A DNA stretch of 64,000 nt from Parastagonospora avenae f. sp. tritici 18332-5 (Eukaryota > Ascomycota > Dothideomycetes > Pleosporales > Phaeosphaeriaceae). The DNA is taken from positions 641,404 through 705,403 of the forward strand of contig JAFJTR010000008.1 of the NCBI GenBank assembly GCA_022559985.1, written 5' to 3'. Below are positions 35,441-46,424 of this stretch, piece by piece. The notes below the pieces were generated by a model that saw only the letters and a program-made list of their open reading frames with translations, was not told the DNA's origin and made no database searches. The first letter of the stretch is position 1; each line of letters starts with the position of its first letter. A program made the translations under genes and the position numbers.

Positions 35441-36686
35441 ATGGCACCAAAGATCTTTATGTAAGGTTACACCACATGCGCCTCATCGAACATGCATACT
35501 AATTCGTGGTACAGTACCGGCGCCACTGGCTACATTGGTGGTGATACACTTTTCGCACTCTATGACAAACATTCGGATTATGAAGTCACAGCACTCGTAC
35601 GAACAGGTACACATTTACGTGATCGTCTACCGCTCCAAAGCAAGTCTGACCAATGAGGTAGAGGAGAAGGCCCAGCCTGTGAAGAAGGCGTTCCCTAACA
35701 TCCGCATCGTACTCGGTGACCTGGACAACTCCAAGGTTTTGGAAGAAGAAGCCGCAAAGGCGGATGTGGTCATACGTATACAATACCCCGTTTTACAACC
35801 CTTCGTTGACCACAAGGCTTACCAAGACGAATAGACACTGCAGATGCATCAGACCATGAAGGCGCAGCAAAGGCCATTGCCAAAGGCCTCGCATCGGGCC
35901 ATTCCAAGGAGAAGCCAGGATTCTATCTGCATACCGGCGGGGCTGGTATCCTTTGTTGGGAGACCATGCGTGACGACAACAAGCTCGGCGAATGGTCGGA
36001 GCGAGAGTACAACGACTGGACCGCTGTACAAGATCTCACCGACTTGCCAAAAGATGCATTTCACAAGAACGTTGACGATCTTGTTCTTTCCTCGGGATCT
36101 GAGGCGGTGAAGACGGCGATTCTGTGTCCACCCACCATCTATGGTACGTTACGTGCGACCAAAGTCATGTGCAAGACTGACTTGAACAGGACGTGGAAGA
36201 GGTCCCTCTCATCAACGAAGCCGACAGGCTTATGAATTGGCTCATTTGGTTCTCACGGGCAAGTATGTGCCTATCATCGGCCAGGGCAAGGCGCGCTGGA
36301 ACAATGTTCACGTGGCAGATCTCGCGAAACTCTTCGTTTTGTTGACTGAAGCTGCGATCAAGAGCAACACTGACTCTGAGCTCTGGAATGAGAAGGGTTA
36401 CTATCTTGTCGAGAACGGCGAACATCTCTGGGCAGACTTGGCTCGATTGATGGGCAAGAGGGCATACGAGCTGGGTCTCGTCGACAAGAAGCTTGAGGAG
36501 AACAGTCTGGGTAAGGACAAGGCCATCGATCAAGCCGGCTTCGAGGCCGTGAGCTGGGGCTTCAATAGTCGCGGCAAGGCCGTGAGGGCGAAGAAGGTCG
36601 TCGGCTGGGAGCCAAAGGCACCAAGCATCGAAGACACTGTTGATGAGATACTGAAAGATGAGAAGAGCAGGCTGAACAAGAGATAG
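35441..36686 (+). CDS. NmrA-like/extended SDR NAD(P)-binding protein
   Basis: Five exons: 35441..35460, 35515..35606, 35662..35775, 35835..36143 and 36190..36686, giving 343 residues. All joins restore conserved text: MAPKIFI-TGATGYIGG, VRTEEKAQPV, ADVVIHTADASDHEG and PPTIYGRGRGP. The N-terminal TGATGYIGG is the Rossmann dinucleotide-binding motif. GDLDN and IHTADASDH follow as in the atypical SDR/NmrA-like family. The central YND stretch is a possible but unproven match to the SDR Tyr region. C-terminal NNVHVADLAKLFVLL is the typical substrate-side segment. Proteins of this type include dehydrogenases, isomerases and NADP sensors; the substrate cannot be deduced. Its stop codon lies only 46 bp from the stop of the convergent PARP-like gene, so their 3' UTRs must overlap. 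Confidence 0.87.
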
Positions 36687-36732
36687 AGGGAATGGCTCGC
36701 TATACATTTCAAATCTAGATGAACCCAAAAAC

Positions 36733-39700
36733 TCACACAGCTCCAGTTCTCAAAGCACTCATCCCACTCGCCATAGCCGGCACGATATGCCCTGCGATCG
36801 GCGCATGCGCACCCCCTACCAAAAGGAAAACGTATCTCACCAAAACACTGATCTCATCCGTAACAACATGTATCCCAGATGTCAATTTCCCCGCCCCCGC
36901 AACAACCTCGCACCCAAGCAGCAGCCTCATATTCGCAAGCCCGCTATTCCGCCAACTCAAGCTCGACGATGCGTAGGCCAGGCTAGTCGACGGGTCTTCA
37001 GCCATGTATATCCCCTTCCCATGCGCGGCCCCCGTGCGCTGCAGGCTAGTACCTGAGCAAACTCTTAGGCCCTGAGCCAGAATAGCTGGGAGGCGATCGA
37101 GCGTCGTGCCGTGAAAAAGCACATCCGATTTCCTGCCGGTCCATGTCACTCTCGAAATGAAGTCGCTTTCCAGCTTTGGACGCGCATTGGCCAAGACGAA
37201 TTGATGCGTGCCTGCTGGCATCGTGGGGATTTTACACAGTCCAGTCGCAGATGCTATATATCCTCTGTGATGCACACATGCCCAGCTGATGAGTAACTTG
37301 GCGTCTTTGTGGTAGGAGCGCAGAACGGCAGAGACGTTGACTGCGTGACTGATGATTTTCAGACTTGGAAGAGAGTTCAAGATCACTTTGACGTGTTCCA
37401 AGTTGCGGATTGGACACGCGGGGAGGAGTTCGGTTCGGCCGGTCATGGCCGCGGCGTAGACGGATGTGAGCATCAAGTCGACGACGTAGATGTCTGTTCG
37501 CAGCTCGGGAATACGCACATCGAGGGGGAGAGCATACCAGAGCCTTGCGCAGCCCAGCATATCACAAGGTACTGATCGTTTTATTTGAGCTTTCGGGGAG
37601 ACTTGGAGCGAAATATCGCATGCGACGCATGATTGGCCTAGACTTGACATTTTTTCCTTTAGGCGCTTGTGTAGGTCTGCGATGGAAACGTTTCCAATCT
37701 GAATTTGAGTGTGGATGATAGATTGAATTTTCCATGTAAAGACACTTCTTGAAGTCGCACAGACGTTCATGCGAGTTGTACGAGCATCGGTCGAACAGGT
37801 CGTGTGGTCAAGAGTGTCAAGGTCTTTGTCTGTGTTAAAATGAACGCAGAAGTCAAAGGGTATGTCTTCTGCGCTTGGAAACGTGAGACGTAGCAGAAAA
37901 TTATTGGCTCCGGCTGGTATACCCATCGCTCCTCGTTGAAGGTCTGTGAAGTAGTTCAAAGAGAAGCTGATCTCAACCTCGTCCTCACCAACTCTTTCCA
38001 CTATATCGATGAGTCCTGGTGGTAGATCATCCATCTCACGATCCAGCTGACTATTGTTCGGGAGGCCAAGCTCCTGTAGTAGAAGTGCAGTTCCCTTCGG
38101 ATCTCTCTTTCGCATACTCTTTTTAAGACCTTCTAGTCGTGTAGCTTCAGCTATGATCTCATTCTCAATTTCTTCCCAGAATCTTGTGGCTTCCTTGAGT
38201 TTCATAGTCCATGTCTCGTCGCTGGACCATTCGACGCACATTTCTAAGATACCTGCAAGGGATACAATCGCAGTCTTGTCGGCCTCGTTAATATCATCGC
38301 TTTGTATCCATCCGGCTACCATGATCTCCGCGACTGCTAGAGGTATGGATCTTCTAGATGCCGTAACCGAATCTGCGGGAGAGGCTTTTGTGGGGCTTTG
38401 ATCTGTATCCTTGGGCACAGCACTTGTGGGTACTGCTTTCCGCGTCACGACGTGTTTCGGCAATAATCCTGGCATCTCCAACCCCTCATGCTTTGCGTCC
38501 CACAATCGATAGCACATCTCAACAGCTTCTGGAGTAGCCTTGAGTAAAACAACTAAGCACTCCTTGACACTCAGAATACTATGTGTTTTCAGCTTCAGCT
38601 TGCATACTAGCTTCAGCATCAGCGCCTCAACGCGTTTGCTTTCTACTTCTTGCAGGCACTCTAGTATGACTTCCGATTGTGTGTACAAGTTATGGTTAGT
38701 CTGGATGCATCGCATAGCCTCGGAGCCAACACCGGCAACAGCTTCGAATCCTATGAGAGTAGTCGTATATTTTGATAATGTGGTTATCCAGGACAGATGA
38801 GCTGGCTGGAGGATACGTGGCATTGCGGAGCCGTGCAAAGGTTTCTGGACATGCCCCAAAATCGTCTGGATATGCTGCATGAACGCGAGCCATTGGGCGA
38901 TGTCCATTGTGCGCAGGGAATGCTCTATAACGTCCTCTTCTTTGAAAACACCAGCCTTTGTCTGTCCCTCGAGCCAAAGTTGCAGGAGATCGAACCAGCA
39001 CGGTGCCCACCTTTCTCCATTTGAAAGAAGGTTAGTGAGATCGATAATGGCTTCTGACATCCCCACATTCGCCTTGCGCATAATGTCGGACAATTTCTTG
39101 ACTGAAGTGTCAGGCAAGTCCGTAGACTCAACGTTAGTCAGACATCTGCAACATAGTGATTCGTCGACAACAGCACTTCCCGCCACATTGATCGCTAATT
39201 TCTGACGATCAAGGTCGATATCTAGCTTGCAATTAGTCCTCCATACCCACACTTCCATCAATGCATTAATAATGCTTTCTCCAGGGGTGGCAAAAGGCTC
39301 TTGTCCAAGCACGCGGTCCCTGCAGAATACTTCGATATAACTCTCTAACGGGTGGCGAGTCTCGTCCTCTCCGACAAGGGAAGATAAGCCCGAAGCTACT
39401 TTTTTGCTGTTCGTTGCATCGGCTGTCCCGATCGGTGATGCTGCCATTGCCTTTCTAGGCTCCGACAGCTCGGTCTTTACAGCTTCGTAAATCTCCACAA
39501 TGGCTTCAATCCCACTTTTGACCGGCATCAAGACTTCATCCCTCTCGGCCCAGAATAGCCTCAATGAGTTTACTGTCCTACCAAACGCATGGTATTCGAG
39601 AAAAAAATCGGTCCAGGATGATCCGTCGTCGATGTGGGCGCATACAGCTTTCCGGCACTCTTCTATGCAGTTTTCAATGCCAAGTTGGAGCCAGTCCTTC

Positions 39701-41031
39701 CAAATGACACAGCATAGATCTTTCGCGCTGTCGTCGCCCATGGCGGTCAGGAGAATATGTAGAGGCAGCACATGTTGCCCTGCAAGTCGTTCCTGGTTAT
39801 CCCAGACCTCACAAATAGCTGCGTAGAGGTTGTTTTCTGGTTTGTACGGCATCTTGCATACCGCCTCGAACATGTCCAGAGTCTTTGTTGTGATAGGTCT
39901 TGCAACGAGTAAATCTCTGAAGAACAACGTTTTTTCCATATGACCGGGGCCCAATTCATTCGTTCCCAACTCGAGCAAATATGCCACTCTTTCCAGAACC
40001 CTGCTGATGCTCTCTTTTGTGCGATTTGGTACCTCGACGATGATACTGCGCCACTGCAAAAAGTTCTTCGTCCCATCATACCGTGCGACTAGCCCATCTC
40101 TTAACGTGTTAGCCGTTCCTGTGATCATATCCGGTCCTTCAAGCGCGACGAGGTCCGACACGAGCGCGAGTTTCTCGCAGTCACAGCTTGCAAGATACCT
40201 GATGCGCTGTAAGTTCGGCTTCCAATTTGTCCAAAGTCTCCACGCAGGATACTGAGAATCAAGAACGTGTTCTGGTAGGAGGTGGCCCGGTGGCGTAGTG
40301 ATCGGCGACGTCCTTGCCAGTTCGACCATCCAAAGCACCGACTCATAAGCCGCAGCCCAGTCGTTCTTTAGTCTCGCACCCTCCAATCGAGTCGCATAGT
40401 CCGTGATAGCTCGACTCATAAGTATCGAAAATTCCGGTACAATATCCAAGTTCGGAAGTGCCGTCTCTCGCAATATCCGGCATACACCAGCCAGATACCA
40501 CTCTGCTGCTCGTAGTCCTTGTGTTGCGAAAGGCAACAGCTTGCGCGCCCATAACGCTTCCAAGTCCGTGACGGAGGCAGGGCTGCCATCATTCGCAGCG
40601 ACTAGACACTGTAGCCACGCCTTCAAGCCCCAGTAACTTCCGTGCATCACGTTGAGGTCGGCATGAAGCAGTGCTCTCAGGCTCTTTGCAGTGATCGCGT
40701 GGGCTGCGGCTGCGACCGCGACATCTCTCGCTTCGTGCGAGGTGATCAGTATTGCGAGACGTATATCTGCGTCCGTCTGGCTGATCTTGCCTTTTCTCTT
40801 TAGATAAATCTCTGTCTGTTCGCGAAGAAGGTCGTAGGGAAACTTCGGGTCTGAGGGATGCAAGACACCTGCAGCTGCGTCGATGGCTTGGTGCCATTCT
40901 TCGCTGTGCTTTGCCTTGTTGAAGAGGACAGAGTTCTTCAGAGGTATGGCTTTCTTGCCCCAAGGCATGCGCAGTCTTTTGTCGTTGGGTCGTTCAATCG
41001 TGGTCGTGGTGGAAGATTTGAAAGTATCCAT
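36733..41031 (-). CDS. PARP6/8-like mono-ADP-ribosyltransferase with very long N-terminal region
   Basis: A single exon of 1432 codons. The C-terminal ~130 residues form a PARP catalytic domain. DVLFHGT carries the NAD-binding His (about residue 1307). GAAHGKGIYMAEDPSTSLAYA carries the Tyr (about 1342). LLLGCEVV and the VLVRYVFLLV strand follow. The third position of the H-Y-E triad is not Glu on that strand, as in mono-ADP-ribosyltransferases and human PARP6/8. Before it, a cysteine set (SCVACD then VPCDMLGC) could bind zinc, and the layout is closer to PARP6/8 than to nuclear PARP1. The first ~1000 residues are mostly alpha-helical with many Trp and Leu (for example LKAWLQCLVAANDG; LCCVIWKDWLQLGIENCIEE). 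They match no family I know. No BRCT, WGR or classical PARP1 zinc fingers are visible. Residues ~860-900 are Ser/Pro-rich. Confidence 0.8.
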   Translation of the reverse strand: MDTFKSSTTTTIERPNDKRLRMPWGKKAIPLKNSVLFNKAKHSEEWHQAIDAAAGVLHPSDPKFPYDLLREQTEIYLKRKGKISQTDADIRLAILITSHEARDVAVAAAAHAITAKSLRALLHADLNVMHGSYWGLKAWLQCLVAANDGSPASVTDLEALWARKLLPFATQGLRAAEWYLAGVCRILRETALPNLDIVPEFSILMSRAITDYATRLEGARLKNDWAAAYESVLWMVELARTSPITTPPGHLLPEHVLDSQYPAWRLWTNWKPNLQRIRYLASCDCEKLALVSDLVALEGPDMITGTANTLRDGLVARYDGTKNFLQWRSIIVEVPNRTKESISRVLERVAYLLELGTNELGPGHMEKTLFFRDLLVARPITTKTLDMFEAVCKMPYKPENNLYAAICEVWDNQERLAGQHVLPLHILLTAMGDDSAKDLCCVIWKDWLQLGIENCIEECRKAVCAHIDDGSSWTDFFLEYHAFGRTVNSLRLFWAERDEVLMPVKSGIEAIVEIYEAVKTELSEPRKAMAASPIGTADATNSKKVASGLSSLVGEDETRHPLESYIEVFCRDRVLGQEPFATPGESIINALMEVWVWRTNCKLDIDLDRQKLAINVAGSAVVDESLCCRCLTNVESTDLPDTSVKKLSDIMRKANVGMSEAIIDLTNLLSNGERWAPCWFDLLQLWLEGQTKAGVFKEEDVIEHSLRTMDIAQWLAFMQHIQTILGHVQKPLHGSAMPRILQPAHLSWITTLSKYTTTLIGFEAVAGVGSEAMRCIQTNHNLYTQSEVILECLQEVESKRVEALMLKLVCKLKLKTHSILSVKECLVVLLKATPEAVEMCYRLWDAKHEGLEMPGLLPKHVVTRKAVPTSAVPKDTDQSPTKASPADSVTASRRSIPLAVAEIMVAGWIQSDDINEADKTAIVSLAGILEMCVEWSSDETWTMKLKEATRFWEEIENEIIAEATRLEGLKKSMRKRDPKGTALLLQELGLPNNSQLDREMDDLPPGLIDIVERVGEDEVEISFSLNYFTDLQRGAMGIPAGANNFLLRLTFPSAEDIPFDFCVHFNTDKDLDTLDHTTCSTDARTTRMNVCATSRSVFTWKIQSIIHTQIQIGNVSIADLHKRLKEKMSSLGQSCVACDISLQVSPKAQIKRSVPCDMLGCARLWYALPLDVRIPELRTDIYVVDLMLTSVYAAAMTGRTELLPACPIRNLEHVKVILNSLPSLKIISHAVNVSAVLRSYHKDAKLLISWACVHHRGYIASATGLCKIPTMPAGTHQFVLANARPKLESDFISRVTWTGRKSDVLFHGTTLDRLPAILAQGLRVCSGTSLQRTGAAHGKGIYMAEDPSTSLAYASSSLSWRNSGLANMRLLLGCEVVAGAGKLTSGIHVVTDEISVLVRYVFLLVGGAHAPIAGHIVPAMASGMSALRTGAV

Positions 41032-41892
41032 GATCTTCGTGACTGTAATGAGTGCTTTAGATAGTTCCAGAAGATTTCTTGAAAGTTTTCGATTTCGATG
41101 CGCTTCCTGTCATGATTCTAGGAGTGGAGTGAAGGTAAGCATGTCAGAAGAGCTTTGAGACTTTCGGACTTTCCACCGTTTTCCTGTAGATTTATGAATA
41201 CATAGGAATTTGACCAAGAAACACGTGAAGAGCTGTCAAGGGAAGTAGTGATAATTGAATACGACTCTACGAACACAGCAGTCGAGGCTGAGTTGGCAGT
41301 GTAGACCATGATAGTGAACAATGACCTTGCGCAAGCGGTCTGCCTGAAGAGGGCATACCAGGCGAGTCCATATGAGCTACCGAGGGCTACTTCTGCCTTT
41401 GAGAGCGGACTTAGCTGCGGACGAGGCTGAGCCCGCGAGGCTCATACTCTATGAGTAACTCACCGGAGCCAGAAGCGGTTAGTGTGTTGTCGATCATGAA
41501 CGCTAGGGACGGTTAATGCATGATTGTGGCAGAAAGACTTGACAAAAGTAACGCCGGATAACGGCACTCGAGACTCGGTGTCTGAGAAGCACGGCATGAC
41601 AATTGCGTGGGTTGAGAACTGCCTTGTGGCTGAAGCTTATCATACTATGTTGAAAGATTATTGGCTGCGGCCGCAGGGTTAGGCGAGTGCTGAAGGTCCA
41701 ACAACCAATGTCGGATGGCTTGACCACTCATACGTAATAACGTGCTTCTTTCGAGCGATAACTGTACTACATAGGTCCGATACGAGGCCGATTGCGGTAG
41801 AGCGGTTTGACCTTTGAAACATTGTAGTTGAATGTTTGCCTGAGCCATACTTGTCTGACGCCATGTGACTCGACCAAGCGAAACCACATTCA
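41032..41892. other. Intergenic, nothing supported
   Basis: The promoter of the PARP-like gene and the 3' side of the CaaX gene. No gene or RNA seen. Confidence 0.5.
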
Positions 41893-43432
41893 CTACATGA
41901 CACTACACGTGTTCGGGTCTTGGTCTGGGGCAGCGCCTTGGTTCTGCCGTAAGTATGAGGCCGCCTGTTTGATGAAATCACCTGTCTTATGGAAGCAAAC
42001 TCGATTTCCTTTGGCGTCGCGCACTGCCTCGCCAATACTGAAGTCGTAAGCTTGTCCAGTGTGACTGTCTCGAGCGGGGCACTTCAGGTGCTCGATCGCT
42101 TTCTGCTCCAGGTCGGGCACTGCTTTTCGTTAGTGGTAATGCTTTTGAAAAAATCATAGAGCACATACATGTGGCAACATAGGCGAGGAACTCGTCAGTC
42201 GCCTTGCGACTGGGGAGCGTATCGGCAGTCTGGTCGGTCAAGAGAACGTTTGAGAGCTTTTCCATGTGCACAATTGTGTCAGAGCGAATGCCCTTTGACA
42301 TCTCGTGCTGCGCGACGCTGAGTGCAGCTAGAGGCTTGCCTATTGGATGGAGAAGGATACCTTTGATATCTTTTGGCGTGAACATTTCCCGGCTCAAAGG
42401 ATTCCGTAATACGCCGTTGTTTGCTGTGATAGCCTGGACCAATTCATCCATGCACCATGCGTAGTTGTCTTCTGTGACGTAAAAGTTGGCTCGCGGAATG
42501 TCCTTGATCTCGTCGCCCAACATGGTTTCAGTGTTTGCGTAGTTCCTCTTTAGGAACTCGTGTTCGACATGCATGAGAGCATGGCCGCAATGAATCTTTA
42601 GATTGTCGGGTAGGGTAGACTGAACAGCTTCGGTTCGCCTGACAAGAACATCGCGGACCGCGTCATCATCGGCGCCAGAAGGCTTGCCATGAGGCGCACG
42701 TATCCACTTGACTGTGTCTTCCAGGTCCGATATGGCGATGCTGGCGGCTTCCTCTGGGCGATCGCGCATCCTACGCGCAACCGAACGAGCACTGCCTGGT
42801 GAGTTTGTTGCAATGCCCTGGTTTATACCGCCATCTTCAGCGATGGCTTGAATTTTTGCAACATTCTTCGATGGGGTAAAGCCGACCTTTCTCTGTAGGT
42901 TCTGCAGATGAAGCAGATCGGCAAGAACGCTTCTCGCTTTCGCGCGTAGCGCTGTATAGCCTTGCGTCAAGTCTTGCCTTGTAGCGTCCGAGTCACCATT
43001 CACTTCTGTGTCCTGTACTTCGGGTAACTTCTGCGCATGTCTTGCAGATGCGGCCTTCTTGTATCGACCGGTTTTCGGATCCCATTCGCGCGTCTCTGGC
43101 ACAGGTGGTTTGACAACAGATGACGCTTGCCTTTCAGGAGCTGGAGGATCAGGATTCCTTTGCAAAGTCTCCAGGTATCGTGTCACGTCTGTATCCTGAG
43201 GGGCCAGAGTCTTCAAGTCTTTTGCGTTGTCTATGGCAGCCTCCAGCCAACCCACGGAGATGTAATGCTCCACGAGTAACTTGCGAGCTGCAATCGCTGG
43301 CGCATTTCGAGAAATGTCTTCCAACAACTCCGCTATGAGGGCCATGTCCGGCTGGTCCGATCCGGCCATTCCAGTTGAAGCGGCCATGGTGGCAGGGCCT
43401 GGAGGATTTGTGCGCAAGCTTTGTCGCATCAC
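41893..43432 (-). CDS. Unknown protein with a C-terminal CaaX box
   Basis: Exons 42169..43432 and 41893..42119 (minus strand) encode 496 residues. The intron has GTATGT, an ACTAAC branch site and AGCAG, and the join gives YVATLPDLEQKAIEH. The N-terminus has a TPR-like helical pair (AARKLLVEHYISVGWLEAAI). A linker (residues ~90-150) is Pro- and Lys-rich. The C-terminal half looks folded (CGHALMHVEHEFLKRNY; YAWCMDELVQAI; FTPKDIKGILLHPIGKPL). It contains HLKCPARDSHTG, which is not a full RING or U-box. The final four residues are CSVM, a good farnesylation-type CaaX signal. Membrane attachment is therefore predicted. Function is unknown. The gene is divergent from glucosidase I, with 407 bp between the two starts. 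Confidence 0.78.
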
Positions 43433-43839
43433 TGAAGGGGGGAATGGTAGTTTTGATCAACGATGACATGGAGAACGGGATTGGACCAGTGCCAAGACGG
43501 TGAAGTGAGTAGAGAGTGTTTGTCTAGACTACGGTGAATGGGTGGGAGATGAGGCCTGCGCCTTGCTCACTTCGGTGAACTGCATCAGGCTGCTCCATGG
43601 CCGGCAGCAGCAGGCCGAAGCGAGCGATTGATGCGGCTGGTACGAAGTAGATGGTCAGTCGCTGCATTAGTATTCCAAGGTTGACTGCGGAGAGCCCTGG
43701 AGGAGAGGGCGGTGGCAGTGCACGCTAAATCGCACGTCAGAGACGAGCCAATCAAAGTTTGCTGTCGCCGCGGGCCGGACACATTTCACGCAGCGACCAC
43801 CTTTGGAGAGCTCAAGCTTCACGCGCCGGACTTCACATC
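43433..43839. promoter_or_regulatory. Divergent promoter, CaaX gene / glucosidase I
   Basis: A 407-bp gap between two start codons pointing away from each other. No distinct element is recognisable, but the space must contain both promoters. Confidence 0.45.
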
Positions 43840-46424
43840 ATGACGCGCGACATGCGGCACAACAGCCTACTAAAAGGCCTACTGTGCCTATTTGCAGTTC
43901 AATTGCCTCTCGTTAATGCGCAGGTCGCTGAGATTGAAAAGGCCACCAACGATAGCTTGCTATGGGGGCCATATAGGCCGAACCTGTACTTTGGTGTACG
44001 CCCCCGCATTCCGAAGAGCTTGATGGGTGGACTGCTATGGTCTAAAGTTGAGGACTATTCGAGTGTACAGAACAGTAAGCCAATCACCGCCCTTTCCACT
44101 CGATTCCCACTCGACATACTATACTCGAATTTAGGTTGCACGTGTCCGAGACAATGGCTAATTGTGATAGCTTTCCGACATACGTGCGAGCAGCATGAGC
44201 TTGACGGCTACGGCTGGGATGAATATGACGTACGAAGTGGTGGCCGCCAGACCATTCACGACCCTGCGAACGACATCGACATCACCACCGAGTTCATCAA
44301 GTTCCCTGGAGGAGAACATGGAGGCAGTTGGGGAGCAAGGATAAAGGGCACGCCTCGTAAGGACGCATCGCCGAACGTCAGGTCGACGGTTGTCTGGTAC
44401 AACACTCTTGAGGGCCTTGGCAGCTTGGAAGTGGAAGGTGCGGATGCTGAAGAGCATGGTTTCAAAGGTCATGTCACGCTCAAGGGCCAGACACCAGAGC
44501 TCGGAGAGTTTGAAATCACAATTACTGAGGGCAAAGGCAAGCACCCTGTGACCGGGCATCCAAGCTACGATGACAAGCCGCTGGATTGCACACTCGTACA
44601 CAGCGGGCAGGTTCCCGAGGAGGCTCTCTGGCAAACCAAGGCCGTGCTCTTCGCCCACATGAAGGGCCAGGTCGACCAGCTTGTGGCCAAATGGGGGGAA
44701 GATAATCCGCCCCCGCCTGCCCAGGTCTACACTATTCAGAACTTACCGGGCCGTGGAAATATGCATCTGGTACAGAAGGTCTTCGAGGGCCCATTCGAAT
44801 TTGACATCATCTTCTCGTCTGCTTCCGCACCCGCAAAGATTACCTCGGAAGATCTGACCCAGCAAATTGGTTCCGTCACTTCGGGTTTCGCTACACGCTT
44901 TGCAAGCATCTTCAAGCCGCAGACACCTTTCGTTAAGGAGCGTTACGAGGAGTTCTCCAAGTCGCTTTTTTCGAATCTAATTGGAGGCATTGGTTATTTC
45001 TATGGTGACTCGCGTGTGGACCGCTCGTCCGATCCTGCCTACGACGAGGACAATGAAGGATTCTGGGAAGATGCTGCGGAAGCGCGAGCCAGAAACCAGG
45101 CTGAACCGGTTGGCCCCTCGGAGCTCTTCACTGCCATCCCTTCGCGCCCATTCTTTCCGCGAGGTTTTCTCTGGGACGAAGGATTTCATCTGTTGCCCGT
45201 TATCGACTGGGACGCCGATCTTACACTCGATATTATCAAGAGCTGGTTCAATCTCGTGGATGAGAATGGCTGGATTGGCCGCGAGCAGATTCTTGGTGCC
45301 GAAGCCCGCAGCAAAGTACCCGAAGAATTCCAGGTGCAGTATCCTCATTACGCCAACCCACCAACATTATTCATGGTCATTACGTCTTTCCTCGACAAGC
45401 TTGACGCTCAGAAGACCGACTCAACCAACAAGCAGTTGCTGCACGAGAAGTCGTACTTTATGCAATTAGCCAACCGTGAGGCTGCTCTGCAGTACCTGCG
45501 TACCCTTTATCCCCTTCTCAAGCGCCACTACTTCTGGTTCCGGGAGACTCAAGCTGGCGACATTAAGAGCTACGACCGCGAAGCATTCTCCACAAAAGAG
45601 GGTTACCGCTGGCGCGGACGCACACCTCAACATATCCTCACCTCTGGTCTTGATGACTATCCCCGCGCGCAACCACCACACCCGGGCGAGTTGCACGTCG
45701 ATCTCATCAGCTGGATGGGCATGATGACACGGGCCATCAAGCGTATCGCAATTTACCTGGATGAGGAGGAAGACGCAAAGGAGTTTGCTAAATACGATGA
45801 GGCTATTGTGCGCAATATTGATGATCTGCACTGGTCAGACAAGGCAAAGACGTACTGCGATGCTACTATTGACGATTACGAGGAGCACTCGCTGGTTTGT
45901 CACAAAGGTTACATCTCGCTCTTCCCCTTCTTGACTGGTCTTGTCGGCGAGGACAGCAAGAGACTTGGCGCCATCTTAGACCTCATTGAGGACGAGGAAG
46001 AGCTTTGGAGTCCTTACGGTATCAGGAGTTTGAGCAAGAGCGACGAGTTTTATCACACTGCAGAAGACTACTGGCGAGGACCAGTATGGATGCCCATCAA
46101 CTACCTTGCGGTCTCCCAACTTCTCGTAAGTCACTCAGATACTAGATATGTTTCAAGACTGAACACTTACATTATTTGCAGAATCTCGCACAGCAAAAAG
46201 GACCGCACCAGGAACGCGCCAAGAAACTATACACCGAGCTCCGTAAGAACCTCGTCAACACCGTGTATGAAAGCTGGAAGGAGACCGGCTTCGCATGGGA
46301 GCAATACAACCCCGAGACGGGCAAGGGACAGCGGACGCAGCACTTCACTGGCTGGACGAGCTTGGTCGTCAAGATCATGGCCATGCCCGACCTGAGCAGC
46401 GAGAGAGTCAGAGATGAACTATGA
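43840..46424 (+). CDS. CWH41: Mannosyl-oligosaccharide glucosidase, ER glucosidase I (GH63)
   Basis: Exons 43840..44074, 44171..46125 and 46182..46424 encode 810 residues. Intron 1 restores VQNTFRHTCEQHELDGYGW; intron 2 restores AVSQLLNLAQQKG. The enzyme removes the outermost glucose from the N-glycan precursor in the ER lumen. A short basic start is followed by a hydrophobic signal/anchor (LLKGLLCLFAVQLPLVNA). The N-domain has WGPYRPNLYFGVRPR. The catalytic barrel shows FFPRGFLWDEGFHLLPV, GWIGREQILGAEAR and GELHVDLISW. The Glu and Asp of the last motif correspond to residues implicated in yeast glucosidase I. HTAEDYWRGPVWMPINYL is also strongly conserved, and FTGWTSLVVKIMA closes the barrel. 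Length matches the family (about 800-840). Intron 1 is 96 bp without a stop in frame. Confidence 0.95.

Noticed and set aside
35535..35834. Treating the 99-codon frame as a separate gene
   Set aside because: Its start belongs to an intron and its middle is exon 3 of the NmrA-like gene; splicing explains it.
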